A stretch of DNA of 64,000 nt. Origin: Apricaphanius iberus (Eukaryota > Chordata > Actinopteri > Cyprinodontiformes > Aphaniidae). The notes below the pieces were generated by a model. The model was not told the DNA's origin, searched no databases, and saw only the letters and a list, made by a program, of their open reading frames with translations. Both the position numbers and the translations under genes were made by a program. Shown one piece after another: positions 25,032-37,830 of the stretch (position 1 is the stretch's first letter; each line of letters opens with the position of its first letter). The stretch is from the NCBI GenBank assembly GCA_028564705.1, contig JAPXFQ010000338.1, forward strand, positions 2,046,001 through 2,110,000, given 5' to 3'.

Positions 25032-27470
25032 ATATGTTTTTATTTGTAATCTTTCTATTTAATGCTTTTTTTCATAATAAGATTATGTAGATGCCAAGGA
25101 AACACTGCCTTATTGTGTTGTATGCCAGTGTACAATGAAATGACAACAAACGAGGTAATCTTCTGTCCTTTACTATGATAAGAAGCAGCCCGGTCTGTTT
25201 TTTTACCACCATAAAAAGCAAATAAATTACAGCCTGATCACTGGTGGGCCCCTTTCAGGACGCAAGAGAAGAGGCACAGATCATACAAGAGATACTGGTT
25301 ATTAAATGGGCTGCAGGGAGGAGAAGGGGAGGTTTGAAGTTAACCAGTTGGGTAAGACCCTTGAGCTATTGCAGTCATGTAATTATGCTCCAGTTGAAGT
25401 GTTAAATAGCTCAGTAACTTGCTGCTTATTGAATCCAGGTGGGGTGAATAAATCAATTAGGCATATACCCCTCAGAGAGCTTTTTTGACTCACTTCTTTC
25501 TTTTGGGGGAATTTGTAAAACTATCTTTGAGTTAGTGTTTGTAAGTGTGTGAGTTCTTTCAGTTCTGTTACAACAGTAAAACACAACCAGTATTTAAAAT
25601 AGATGAAAATTATCCAACTGTAAACGATTTTGTGACGTTTTAAATCTGGTTCCATCGATTGATTGCACTCAGCCACAAAAGAAACTGCTGAAAGTTGAGA
25701 GGAAACCAACATGCGGTCGCCAAACCACTCTCCCCGTTGAGGTAGCACACTTCACACATCATGAACTGAATGTTTTGCAATTGTGTGGACTTGCATCTTG
25801 GATCCACCTGGTTAGCTGAAAAACCACACAACAAACACCAATTCCTGTCATCTGGCTAAGAATGAAAGAGGGACACATCAAAATTTGATTTCTGCGCGTG
25901 CCATAACGGCGGTACACACCGGATCTCGTTTTTTTGATAACCACAGGTTGTTATTTTCTCTGTCCTCTGCAACCAAACCCAAAAATCTAAATTACTCAGT
26001 TGTAGATACACCCTCGGCACCTTAACACTCCCTTTAACTGATTTAACTGTAAGCAAGATGTAATGATTTGGAACTGGCTGCGCTCATAATTCAATTAATA
26101 ATCTGTTGTCTTAATTCCCCTCATATAAAGTAAATTTTTAACCAGCATTGAATGTTAAAAGGTTCATGAGACACAAAGCAACGGTAGTAGAACCCTCCAC
26201 TTCAGCAACTTCTTTGCTTTATCACAGTTTGACTAAGGGTTGATGTTTCTTTGAGAAAGCACCTGCAGAGGAACCTGTTTGACCCCAGAAAAAAACAGCA
26301 TGATGAGATTTTGGCTTTTAGTTAGAGGACAATGTTCAAGAGAACATTGGTTTTAGATCCTTGAGCAGAAAATGCATTACTAGTGTACAATTCTGATTTT
26401 GCAAATTAATAGATGTTTCAAGAACTGTTTTGATTTACACAAATGTGGTACTTTTACAAGGAAATCGTATTTTTTATTTTCTTACGTATATCCTGAATTT
26501 GACAAATGATTTGATATTTTTGATCAGATCACTTTCAGATCACTTTAGGTAAGCAGTTTCTAACAATCAAATTCAGAAAGTTGTGAGACAAAACAAGACA
26601 CCACAACTCAAAGTAGAAGTATCAGACTCGCAGTTTTTCTAACTTAGAGTTTCTACTGTGAGTCAAGACAGAATTTTGTTTGATTAGTGTTTTTGATCTT
26701 GAAATAGGTCATTGAATCTGTGCTTTAAAATCACCAGTTTCTCACAGCTTATCTAATATATCTGTGGTTCTCAGCAGACATCTAAGTTTAAGTAGAGGTC
26801 AATCTTTCCTCAGGTAATGTCATCAAACAAGGCCTCGAGGGAGGAGATGAACTCACTGTGGTTTGACCTTTTGTCCCGCTAAATACTTTTCTTTATTCAG
26901 CTGCTGAATCATCAATTCTTCTAGTTTTCACAACCTTTATACACTGGAGAAAATTAACATTGAACAGCCTCTGCAGTTTTTACAGAAAACACAGTTCTAA
27001 TAGGGATATTGACATTCAATTAGATGTTGGTAACAATCCAAGTTATCCCTTCATACAAATAAATCAACACAAACTAGGCCATAACTGATGTTCGATAAAG
27101 GGACATGATACCACAAGTTAAAAAACCGAATGAATGATGAAAAATGGTTGTGAAAAATAATGGGAAACCAAGAAAACAACTGAGATCTGTCAGCAGGTAT
27201 CTTAATTGCAGTTACCCATTGTGAGATGTTTTCCATCAAAACAAAAAATGCACTTGAGTGCAATGGTCAAAATGAAAACTCGCTCCACTAGAATCCACTG
27301 CTGAAGGAGAAGCATACTAAAGCTTGTGCAAGGTTAGCAAAATTTGGACATGTCAGTGAAATACTGGGAGATATAGTCGGGTCAGAAATGGCTGTTATGA
27401 AAAAGTTTGAAAGTCCTTTCACACACAATGGTTAGAGAAGAGATTGCAAACTTCAGTTCCAGAAGACAAT
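25032..27470. other. Intergenic, nothing recognised
   Basis: AT-rich unique-looking sequence. No gene or repeat family assigned. Confidence 0.5.
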
Positions 27471-28060
27471 CAGTAGCCTATGTTTACATGCAGCAAGAGA
27501 AAGTCGAATTATTACCTTAGTCCGACTGAAATCAGACTTTTGAAATGCATGTATACACCTTAGTCCGGATAGAATTGAACCGAACTGAACCAACGTGATT
27601 GGAAATCGGACTACTCGACGACTAACACTCCACACCAAACATCCATACTCACGCACCCCCTTGGGAAGTTAGAAAAAGCTGAAGTACAACTCAGCAACAA
27701 CATAGTAGTAGTAGAATAATAATATAGCATCTAAGACAAACATAAGCGGCCGATCAGAGCATGTTTGGACTGACAAAAAGATGAAGCACTGGGATTGTGA
27801 ATATCCTGGTTTAACTCTGTCTGCTTCATTCCCACGAGCCTATTTTTACTGCCTGTGTGAAGCTCAAAGCTAACCACTATAATGCTAACACATTGAGGTG
27901 CATGTCACCATCTATCATCGGGGAGTCAAACTAACTTAATTTAACAATTCGATTTTCTGAGTGACAGGAAAACTGGGACTCAGCTCTCAACAGGGAGCAA
28001 GGCCTTAGCCCGATTACTCCAAAAAGCTCAATTTAGATTTGCATGTAAACGTCCTGACTG
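27471..28060. mobile_element. MITE with TGTTTACATGCA inverted ends
   Basis: Inverted ends: CAGTAGCCTATGTTTACATG on the left and CAGTCAGGACGTTTACATGC as the reverse complement of the right. Internal copies of AGTCCGACTGAAATCAGACTTTT-like sequence are visible. No transposase. The target duplication is unclear, so the superfamily is not assigned. Confidence 0.65.
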
Positions 28061-28702
28061 ATTTCACTTTTGTACATTAGTAATTACAGAATCTTCTGTC
28101 GATGAGTAAAGCCTATTGTATACTTCTCTGTCTACATCAAAACGGATTGACGCAATGCCATTATTGATCAACGCAAGGGCTGCCTGTGACCTACGCAACG
28201 ATGGACGGTGTAGAGCTCAATTTTCTAACTCTCCGTCTCCGTCAACAGAGAGTGTATACCTTTGATTGTTTAGCTCAACATCAGCCACAGATCATTTAAT
28301 CAGAAAGGTGCTCTATAGTCGATGTAATCAGTAGTCAATGCAGCGTTTGAGCACTATTAGATTAGTTTATCTAATATGGTGTTTTGGTGATTTTGAACAC
28401 AAGGAAGCGTAGAGAACAACAAAACAGACTGCTTTTTTTGGTAACATGCATTTTTATAGTATTCTATGAGCTTCACTTCAAGTAAAAAGCTTTCCAGCTC
28501 AATTTAAAACATACTTTCTGTCGGTTATTAATCCTTGAGATGCATTCACTTGCTAAAGAAAATAAAGTCTAGTTAGTACAACGGTAGGCAGATCCACCCG
28601 AAAAAGTTGGCATCCCTTGTTGTCCTTGTGGGTAATTGCTTTGCAACTCTGACACACCAACATAGAAGTATTCAAGGAAAAATGTCTCAATACGTCAATA
28701 CG

Positions 28703-29847
28703 TATGGATGGGTATTGTTTAGGTTTTGCCTGATACTGGTGCCAAACCTGTATTTTTGAAACGGTACTTAAAAAAATGGAAAACAAACAAACTTCATCCA
28801 AAAACCCTTATTCTTTTATTTTCAGTAGGGTTGTCAAATGATTAAAAATGATCTGATTAATCACAGGGTAGCTACAAATTAATCACCATTACTAAATATG
28901 TAAAAACCTAAAATTTTCAGTGTAAATAAAGGACAATCCAGCTGTCGCTGTCGTAAACTCCATAATCACAATGTATGTGTGGTCTCATGTGAACAAATAA
29001 TGAAAAATACAGGTAGAACTAACCAAAATATATGAATAAACTTTTGGATTTGGATATCATCAGTCTGTGTTAAACATTACATAAATCAAATGTAACATAG
29101 AATCAGTAACCGAATGTCATGACTTACCGTTTCCCCATAGGTAAACACTCATCAGATTCTTTGGTTCATTAAATCAGGAAATTAACGCTCTTATTGTGAA
29201 GATATATACAGCTACTTCCGTTAATGAATTAGAACTAATTCAAGTTCGAAAACATCACTTTAACTGAATAATGCAAATTTTTAATGCGACATTAACTCCC
29301 TATGTAATGTAGCTATACGGTGAACCAACATGCATATAGCAACATAAATACGAAGCATTTATACTTCCCAACACGCACAGCGAGCTGACATCCAAAGTGT
29401 ACAGTAAGGAAATTTACCACAGAATAATATACTCGCATTTCATTTAGGCAGATACATACATGCTGCTGCACAACAATCTGTAGTATGACAGGTTGGGAAG
29501 GAGACCGATGTGGTGTGGGCTGATTTATAAACATGGCAGAATTCTGTTTATGTGTTAACTATGTTAAAAAATTACGTTAATTCTAGCAATTATTTGACCT
29601 GCATTAATGTGTTAATTTTGACAAACCTAACCTTTGGCAGTTTTTTGCACAAACATAGCCATTTTTTACCTTTTCTGGTGATATAGGGCATTGCTCTTAA
29701 TTGCTCAGAATCCATAGTGGTTGACATCTCTGGAAAAACAAAGAACCGAAATAAGGTACCGAAACGTGCGCTGCTTTTCGGTCTGGTTACTACCATTTAT
29801 GTCAGAACTGGTGCCATTATGGCACCGGATACCGGTACCCATCCCTA
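28703..29847. mobile_element. hAT-like nonautonomous element, middle of the nest
   Basis: Ends TATGGATGGGTATTG and, inverted, TAGGGATGGGTACCGG. Flanked by a perfect 8-bp duplication, TCAATACG (28695-28702 and 29848-29855). On the left the duplication is itself doubled (28687-28694). GGCACCGGATACCGGTACC-type subterminal sequence is characteristic. Confidence 0.88.
28826..29629. mobile_element. hAT-like nonautonomous element, core of the nest
   Basis: Ends TAGGGTTGTCAAATGATTAA and, inverted, TAGGTTTGTCAAAATTAACA, followed inward by ATTAATCACAG / CATTAATGCAGG. The 8-bp duplication is not well preserved. No transposase remains. Confidence 0.7.
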
Positions 29848-31029
29848 TCAATACGTTTTTGTCTGGGTCCAAACTTGCTGACGGATAAGTGTAAACTAGG
29901 CTTTACATGTGAACCGCTGCATATATTTAAAAAAAAAAAGTCATCTTTAAAATATTCTGTGCAATCCAACTGTAACCATGATTTAGTATATACAGTGATG
30001 ATCACGTTTAGCCGTGTCACAGTCCCCAACTGGTTACCACTCAGCAGCACCTGACCTGAATTTTTGACCTGACTGATGCTTTAGCCTCTAAATTTTCACG
30101 GCTTACCACAGGATTTTATGCGTGATGACAGACACTGACAAGATAGTTCCAAACTTCTCATCACCAAACTGTAAATCATACTGACTCGTTTTCCCTCATA
30201 TTAATCTTGCTGCTCCAGAGCATTCATCATACTTTAAGAGCATTAACAGCAGCCTATATATGTTCTCTCTTACAACCTACAATGCGCATTCATACCTGCA
30301 GAACCAACATTCACTCTCTGAAAGAAAGTATTGCTTTGAAAACAGGCAAACGCGCAGGGGCAATGGTAACCAGGTGTAAGGGAGGAAATACCTGGGAGCA
30401 TTCCTAGTTCCAGGAATGTTTTTATTAGCCTTTTTACAAATGTCGCCATTTTGAGGTGTGTACACCATAAAGTTCACTGCTGGCTAGATCACTCAATCAA
30501 GTGGAGCGTGGCTTCAATGGGGAATCTGTGTTGAAGCTGGGGTTATGTTATTTGAACAGCTGGCACAGTTTAGTTCGGCATTTTCAAACGCGAACAGGTC
30601 TGGGGTCGTGGTACCACATGATGAGGGGAAAAAATATGTAGGCCTCCCTTGGTTTTCAGCAGGAAAGACTTTATACAGAAAGATCCTGAGCAAATAGGTT
30701 AGGATCCAGCGGATGAGTGAACCTGCTGACACAGTATAAGCTTGAAATGAGTGTTCACAGAACAGAGAGGCATAGTACCATTACAAGTTTTTGCACAATA
30801 GACTATTGAGATTTTGAAGTTACTTTTGAAAATTCCAATTAAGCTAGATTCATTCCAATTATAATGTTTGTATCATTATGCTGCTATGTTTTTGGGTCAA
30901 AGGTCGAAACTGAAATTTGGGAATTATTTCACTCCCAACTCGGTCTGATTATAGATTGGAGAAGCTTAAATCTATTTATTCATTAGTTTGCGCTTATCAG
31001 GTCAGAGGGAAAACAAATCGAGGATAGAA

Positions 31030-31120
31030 ACCAAGGCCACTATCTCCCCTAGCGACATTCACTACCTCACATAGAGGGATCCTAAGGAGTTCCCAGGCCA
31101 GTGAGTTCTGCATGTGATGA
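31030..31120 (-). mobile_element. Short LINE fragment
   Basis: The reverse complement reads CTGGCCTGGGAACTCCTTAG followed by GATCCC, the LAWERLGIP-encoding block of the same kind of fish LINE as at 10440-10680, in the opposite orientation. Confidence 0.5.
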
Positions 31121-32571
31121 CACACTGTCACATCTCTCACCCTCTCTCCACTCAGGGTGCCACTAATTATGAATTCATATACTTATAAGTACCACATGGG
31201 CCCAGCTAACAATGGCAGAATATGTGCAAGGTGCACATCAAGGGCCTGGGTGGGATTTGATCCCCAGACTCCCAGGTGACAGTCATGCACACTTACCAGT
31301 CAGCCAAAAAGATATCCCCGGTGGTAAAGTTGCCATTGCACATGATCAATCAAAGGCATACTGACAGGACCCCACACTGAGCAGATACAGTAACAAACAG
31401 GATATCTTAGTCTGGCTTAAATGTACTCTTTAGACATAATTCAAAATATAATTAGTTGTGTGCTTTAAAATGAGCGTTTCTGTTTCCCAAATAAGAACTT
31501 AGGTTTAAGAAGTTATACAACTCTTAGTAATTGGCAATTTTAGGCAAATTTCTAACTTTCACAAATTTGTAACAATTACTTCTAATGCTCAGATAGAGTG
31601 TTGTGTATTTTTGTACTGAACATCTTTTAGTGAACAGTTAAAAGTGTGCCCAACACACTAACTCGTAATGCACATTAAACCTGGCTAGCACTTTGTATTT
31701 TCATGGATCCTAACAGCAATCTGAAAACGTTCCAGTGGCCCATGTCAAAGCTTTAAGCACTCACCCATTCCCATTTGTCAAACAAAAAAAGTTCCTTTTC
31801 TTTGCACTTTGGGTAGAAGAAAACAACATTTTCACTCGCCTGAACTTGTGCGTATGTGTGTGGTGTGACGAGTGGGACCACTGATTCCTGGTGTTAACAG
31901 GTAATAAATCAGGCCCCATCCCCTCAGTCCTCGACTGGCTCAATTATAGCCACATGTAGCCCTTATTCCTGCCATGTTACCTAGTGTGCTGCATATTTTT
32001 AAAAGGTGGGTTTCCATAACACTTGCTAAAACTATGCTGGATGTTGAAACACATGTTTGGGTTCTGTGGAAGCCAGACTCTTGCTGTTTAAAAGCAAAAA
32101 TGCTGTGGAACATAGCAGGAGCCAGAGTTGTTTTCAGAAGTACAACCACCGGTATGTTTGTTGAGGCAGTTAAAAAGTTTATTATACAGAAAAAGTCCCT
32201 GACAAAATCCGGGTAGATTTTTTTTTAAAGAGAGAGTATTAGAATAAGGTTTTTAGCAAAAGATAACGCTCTGAGCTAATGTGCTCAGCAACAACTAAGA
32301 TGCTGAAATCCCTAATTTATAAAAGAAATCATTTTTTGCTTAAACAATACTAGTTAACCCTGATAAATGGTATTTAGCAAGAATTTAGACCCAAAGGTTT
32401 GTACAAGCATTTTTTGATCAACTACAATATCATTCATTTTGACAGTTCAGTTAAGGATAGGATACCTAAGAAGCTGGCTGTTTACCTAACTGTATCCCAG
32501 GTTTAAACGGAATGTTGAGTGGAAGGTAAAACTGTTTTCACACATGCAAAAGGGATAAAAAGCCTTCAGAG

Positions 32572-32862
32572 CTGTGGTTCCCAACCTCGGGTCCCCAGAG
32601 ATGTCAGGGGGGCCACACAATTGTGTCTGTGCTGAGGCTAACTTAATTATATTAGTAAATATTACATTTATAAGCGTCAAAATACAAAAATAACTGTATA
32701 CAAGAAGATAAAACCCTACAATTACTACCTTTTTTTCAACTAAAACTTTGTAATGAATCACTTACACTGCTTGATCGCAGGTAGGAGTTTGGGTTCGTGG
32801 ATCCCTGCTTGTCTTGGAAACAGGAAAGGGGGCCTTCAAGGAAAAATAGTTGGGAAGCACTG
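32572..32862. mobile_element. hAT-like MITE (TGGTTCCCAACC ends)
   Basis: Inverted ends CTGTGGTTCCCAACCTCGGG and CAGTGCTTCCCAACTATTTT, with GGGGGGCCACACAATTGTG inside. Flanking CTTCAGAG and TATTAGAG agree at 5 of 8 bases, a decayed duplication. Confidence 0.7.
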
Positions 32863-33800
32863 TATTAGAGGACTGTAAACCAAAGCCAATTTAAGGATTT
32901 GTGGGTAATTTAAAAGATGTGCACTGCAGCTGGAGTCAGTACTTCAAAGGCCACCACATACAGATATATTCAGGACAGGGGCTACAACTCATTCTTTGTG
33001 TTAAGCAAATCCTGGACAAAATACAGTGACAGAAACACTTATTTAACGGATTACAAATAAAAAGTACTGGACTGTTTGATCAGTGGTCCACAGACCTTTT
33101 CTTCATTTAAGGTCCAGTGTGAAATTTTGTCTTTGATGATTCCATGTCAGAATTTGGATTTGGTAAAGCAACCTTGACTACATTAATGTCAGCAGTTCCT
33201 TTATATTAAGTCATATTAATGCAATAAATATTGCAGAAAGAAATAAAAAAAGCATTGAGTTTATATAATGTACAATATATTACAATTATGTGTTAAAATG
33301 AGTTTTCATTGTTTTTTTCATGGAGCCGAATGTAAAATGAAAGTTTATGTAACTCCATACAACAACTGAAGGAAATTAACTGAACTGTTCTTTCTGTAAT
33401 CCAAAGTTTCATCTAATTTACCAAAATGCATTAAGAATTGGATATTGTCATGAAACCCATGACATACAGTGCTGAAAGCTGCCAGCACATAGTGGTACGG
33501 GTATCCACGACAGTCCCTGTTTGTCTAACAAATAGTTGAGGGTTTCTGAAACTAGAGTAGGACTGGAGCCAGCTCTGTCATTCCTTTGGCGCGTGCCAAC
33601 TTTTTACTAAACATTTCAACTCCCGTTTTCCAGCAAGAGAGAGAGGAAAGAGAGTGGTGGGGGGGGGGTTGTGGTGGTTGGAGAGCCTCAATGCTATCAT
33701 TCTTTGATTCTGTTTGAATCTGGCTGCATGTGAGCAGGAAAAGGAGCCAAACGTGCTTCCTGAATGTTTCGGGGGTGGGGGGGGGCTCTGTAATAAGGAA

Positions 33801-33963
33801 GGGGTGGGCGGTTAAAAATAACTGGGGTATATAAGCTCAGAGCGTGGATCTCAGTCAGTCTCAAACTCCCACTGACTCTTGCTCAGGCAGGATGTCCAGA
33901 GGAACGCTGCCTCTCTCACGATGTTTTTCCACATATACATCGGAGTACATGAGGTTGAGGTGA
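33801..33963 (+). promoter_or_regulatory. GC box, MEF2-like site and TATA module with a mini-ORF
   Basis: GGGGTGGGCGG (33801-33811), TTAAAAATAA fitting the MEF2 consensus (33812-33821) and TATATAAG (33828-33835) stand in close order. About 57 bases later an ATG at 33892 opens a 23-codon frame ending at 33963. The layout resembles a muscle-type promoter and first exon. I recognise no protein in it. Confidence 0.4.
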
Positions 33964-34169
33964 TGTAGCACTTACCAAAACTGACACAGTCATAATGCAC
34001 GCCATTACAAAATTAATTTCATGTAACACTGACATGAGGTTTCATCATGGAGAACATGAGTACTTCTGCATGATGAAACATCCCAACTCTTTGGAGCAAG
34101 TATTTGGATGAAAATGCAAATCTTTAAAAATATTTTTCTATCAACTACAAAAACCTTTACTATGTTGTA

Positions 34170-34800
34170 TAAATTATTTCCCCCTTACAGGTTTTTAATT
34201 TTTATTCTTAAATGTTTCAGATTATCAAACCTTTATCAAAGAGGATTTTATTCATTTTAAGATCAAACTTATCCATGAACCAACTGAGCTTGGTTAATGC
34301 TGCAGGATCAAGTGAGGTTAAAATATAAGGTCACAAATTAATGGCTGGAAGTTCTCCTTTAGAATTTTTTCTTGGATTAAAGCAGAATTTATTATTTCAT
34401 GAACTTGGGTAAGTGGTATAAGTGGTACAACAAAGCAGTCCCACATCATCACAGCACCACCACCATGCTTGACAGTGACTGTGTTGATTTTCCAGAAAGT
34501 CTTGGAGAATCATCAAGATGTTTTTTGTGTTTGTTTTTGCTTTAGCAAATGTGAGATAGTCCTTTGTGTTGTCTCCCATGGAGGCCATCTTTCCCAGTGC
34601 ACTTCCTATTGTGGAGTCATGAACACACTAACTGGAACAAATGATGGCAGCAGAGCTGGTCGAATGGAAGTAATCAGGGTGTGGTTAGTGAAACTGGATC
34701 CAAAAAAAGTACTTTTGTTTTCATTATTTACAGTTCTGGTCTGCTGTTATAATTCCATCAAAGCTTAACATTTCACATTAATGTTATCCACTCGTCCTTT
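34170..34800 (-). mobile_element. Decayed Tc1-like transposon
   Basis: Has CTTAAATGTTTCAGATTATCAAAC near its left, then GCACCACCACCATGCTTGAC, ATCAAGATGTTTTTTG, TCCCATGGAGGCCATCTTTCCCAG and TATTGTGGAGTCATGAACAC. These are the antisense of a fish Tc1 transposase. Multiple frameshifts; ends poorly defined. Confidence 0.65.
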
Positions 34801-36003
34801 TATGATTTAACCATCACACTTCTATTCTAATTCCTGGAAAGCTTGTTTTGCTTTTGTGCCTTTAAAAAAAGTGAAATCTTAAAATACTTACGCTCAAAAA
34901 CAGAAGTGACCCCTAGCATTAGCTTCAAGTTATTCAGAGTGATGTTTTTTTGAAGTCAATAGCATTAAACAATAAGAGGATTATTCAGAAGGCATTGTGG
35001 GACAGAATGGGAGTAACTAGCTATCAGTTCTTTAACTTGCTGATGAGTTGGTTATCAGCTGATGCAAGTGACAATAGAAAGTAGATTTTAGTTGTGAAAT
35101 CGTACAAGCTACCCAATGGAAAAACATGTTGTGAAATGTCAAATGCTAGGTCAGTTAAAGAATTCTCTGAATTTTCTCCAGAAGTGTTGCTCATCCTCAT
35201 TTCAGGTTGTGCTGCGTTCTCTGATACAGACGGGACTGTTAGTTGGAAGACTAAAAAAAGCTAAATGGACAGAACCTGAAGAAGACATTGAATCCCTACA
35301 TTATCCAAGGCGTTCGTCCTGTTTCTGATCTTTCACCTCCCTCTGAGGGTACATTCTTACACAGAAATCATTTTTTAATCAAGTGTTTACGCATCTCTCT
35401 CTCTCTGTACAACATCCACTGAGGCTGGTGCACTCAGAAGGGTGTCCCACCCATCTTATGTCTGAGGGCTATGACTGCTTCAAGAAAATTATCTCACCAG
35501 TCAAGCTCATCTATTCAAAGGAAGTGATGGCACCGGGTGAAAAACAAAGCTGCCTCAAAAAAATCCCAAAAAACATAATTTTGAATTACTGAGAGATCCC
35601 ACTCGATCTGCCAAGTTCTTGTCATTTTTTTCCATCTGAACTATCCCTGAAGTCTGTCTGAAGTTTCGCACAAATCAATGCTTCTGTTCAGTTTTCTCAT
35701 CAGGGTTGTGAATAGTAATTTTCCCCTTACAGGCTACTTCTGTTTTGTTTTGTTATCATACTATGATAATTTTGAACAATTTTTTAATCAATTCATGCAA
35801 AAAAAAATGGTTTTCAAATTGACAGTTTAATTTCCTAATGGAAAAAACTCATCAAGCAATGAGCTGGTGTGTGAGGTGATGGAGTGACCTAGTCAAAGTC
35901 AAAACTGTGCAATGCTGGGGCATGATTTTAATGCTCGAACATCTTCCAGTGTGGATGAATCACGAAGAGGAGCTAATGTGGTACTGGTGCATTGCACAAA
36001 AGC
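34801..36003. other. Intergenic, nothing recognised
   Basis: AT-rich unique-looking sequence. No gene recognised. Confidence 0.5.
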
Positions 36004-36202
36004 TGTGGAATAATCCTGTGAATATTCTCATTCATCCAGGTCATGGTTATCTCAAGGAAATTTCAATCAAACGCAACTGGACTTGGTAATTTGTCTTGGA
36101 CGACGTTTCACCTCTTATCCAAGAGGCTTCGATGAAGCCTCTTGGATAAGAGGTGAAACGTCTTATCTTATCTTAACGATTGAAATTTCCGTGTGGAATA
36201 AT
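36004..36202. mobile_element. Compound palindromic element with direct-repeat flanks
   Basis: Central perfect palindrome: 29-bp arms 36102-36130 and 36134-36162 around a 3-base spacer. A 13-bp inverted pair GGAAATTTCAATC (36056-36068 and 36178-36190) encloses it. TGTGGAATAAT occurs on both sides (36004-36014 and 36192-36202), an 11-bp direct repeat that could be a target duplication. CATTCATCCAGGTCATGGTT on the left is a common fish repeat word. Confidence 0.75.
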
Positions 36203-37376
36203 GAAGGAAAACTACTATTTATTCAAACCAGTGGCCAAGTGGACCAAAAACAGATAAGAAAAGTACTTATAAACACATATACACAATTGGTTCAAGAACT
36301 ATTTCAAACGCATTTCTCATCCATGCCAAGTAGCTCCATCAATAAACATGTGCACCAATTTCCTAGTTTTAAAAATCACTGTAGATATATTTTGTATAAT
36401 TATTTCACCATGGAATGTCAACAGTGTATTTGCATCATTTAAAGCCTTTGATTATTTAAAACTGTTAAAACTCAGCTCTTTTTCCAAAAAATTTCCAAGT
36501 TATCCTATTAGTTTTACATGATCTTGGAACCGCTGACATACAGCAAGCAAAAACTTATACCCTCAAAAAAGTCAAAAATATTGCTCAAGGCGCTTGAGTA
36601 AAGCAGATCTGGGTTGGTAAATAAGGCGAGATGACACCAAGAGTTCAACAAAAGATCAAGTTCCCTAAATTTGAACTTGAGAGCTTTTTAAAGTCTTAAA
36701 GGTAGTTGTGTAAAAAGGGAAATGAGAGTGCTCACTCTCACTAGTAGCAAACATAGGAGGGTTTTGGCAAAAACCCCGGGTCCGGCTCAGCGGTCAGGGG
36801 TTTGACCATCCGGCAGAACAAATTTTAAAAATGCTTCCCGTTAGGCCTTACTGGACTCCCTCTGTGTGACGCATTTTCCACTGAAAACTCAGTGCAGATC
36901 GAGCATTAGGATGTGGAAATCTCACAGCTGCACTCACAAAGTTTGCCAAACTACACTGAACTTGACATGTTGATGATAGCTGATGTGTCCATCACAACAA
37001 CCTGAGCCGGCCCAGACCATCAGCAAATCATGAGTGCCTGTGTAGAGTACCTGCAGCAGAAAGGCTGAGGCACAGCTCTTGCGAGCACATCGATTTTGTT
37101 TAATTTTATCGGCTGCCTCGGTTTCACTACCTTTATTAGGTTTTTTTAATATCGTTATATAGAAACTTTTCAATAATTTCTAAACAAATAGCATTCTTTG
37201 AAAGTCAAGCAATGAAACAATTTTAGAATGATCCTACAGCTAATTCGAGTTATAAAAAAGGGGTTTGAAAAAAAAAAGACAAAATTCACCAGCCTGGACC
37301 ACGCCACAGATTAAGTTAACGATTCGCAAGCAAGAATAAGACTATAAATTAAGAATTTAAACAATTTATCTAAAGC

Positions 37377-37830
37377 ATGGAGGACCAACGGTCTGGGAGA
37401 GGTGTCGTCGGAGACCCGGGAGGGAGACTCAGTGTGGGGGCGCAGTCTTCAGGAAACTCATCTTTCCGAGCCTGCTCAGGACCCCCCAGACGGAACCTAG
37501 AAGAGAGAAATGTTAGGAGCAGTGGCACTGGAGTGAACGAAAGCGTGAAACGGGGATGCTGCGAACGGCGGATGCTGTAAGAGAAAGGGGGAGGGTGAAG
37601 AGGGGCGGGTCAATGGGACCCGAGAGAAAGCGGGTCAGCGGGACCCGGACCGGGCAAGCTAGAGGGATGGGAAGGGAGGGGCAAAACGAACTAGACAGAC
37701 AAGAAATGAGAGCCAGACGGGGTTTATATGTGTATCACGGTGTGATTGGGAATGTGTGAGGGGTCATAAGTGCCAGGTGAGGCGAGTTAAGGGCTGATTA
37801 GGATGTGCGAGGCGGATATAGGGCGTGTTC
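37377..37830. other. GC-rich island of unknown origin
   Basis: Abruptly GC- and purine-rich sequence in an AT-rich setting, with CpG-containing words (GAGACCCGGGAGGGAGACTC, GGGACCCGGACCGGGC) and GGGACC repeats near 37615-37650. Open plus frames (37377-37580, 37556-37759) lack any recognisable domain. It may be part of a transposable element or a CpG island. Confidence 0.35.

Larger units (their letters stand above)
28107..29905. mobile_element. Harbinger-like MITE, outer shell of a nest
   Basis: Ends TAAAGCCTATTGTATACTT (28107) and, inverted at 29905, TAAAGCCTAGTTTACACTT. TWA-type trinucleotides at the edges suit PIF/Harbinger. Subterminal words CTGTCTACATCAAAACGG and GTCTGGGTCCAAACTTGCTG are typical. 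It has been split by two later insertions. Confidence 0.7.
29906..34169. other. Intergenic with scattered repeats
   Basis: No gene recognised. It includes a LINE fragment (31030-31120), a hAT MITE (32572-32862) and a TATA module (33801-33963). The remainder is unique-looking. Confidence 0.4.
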
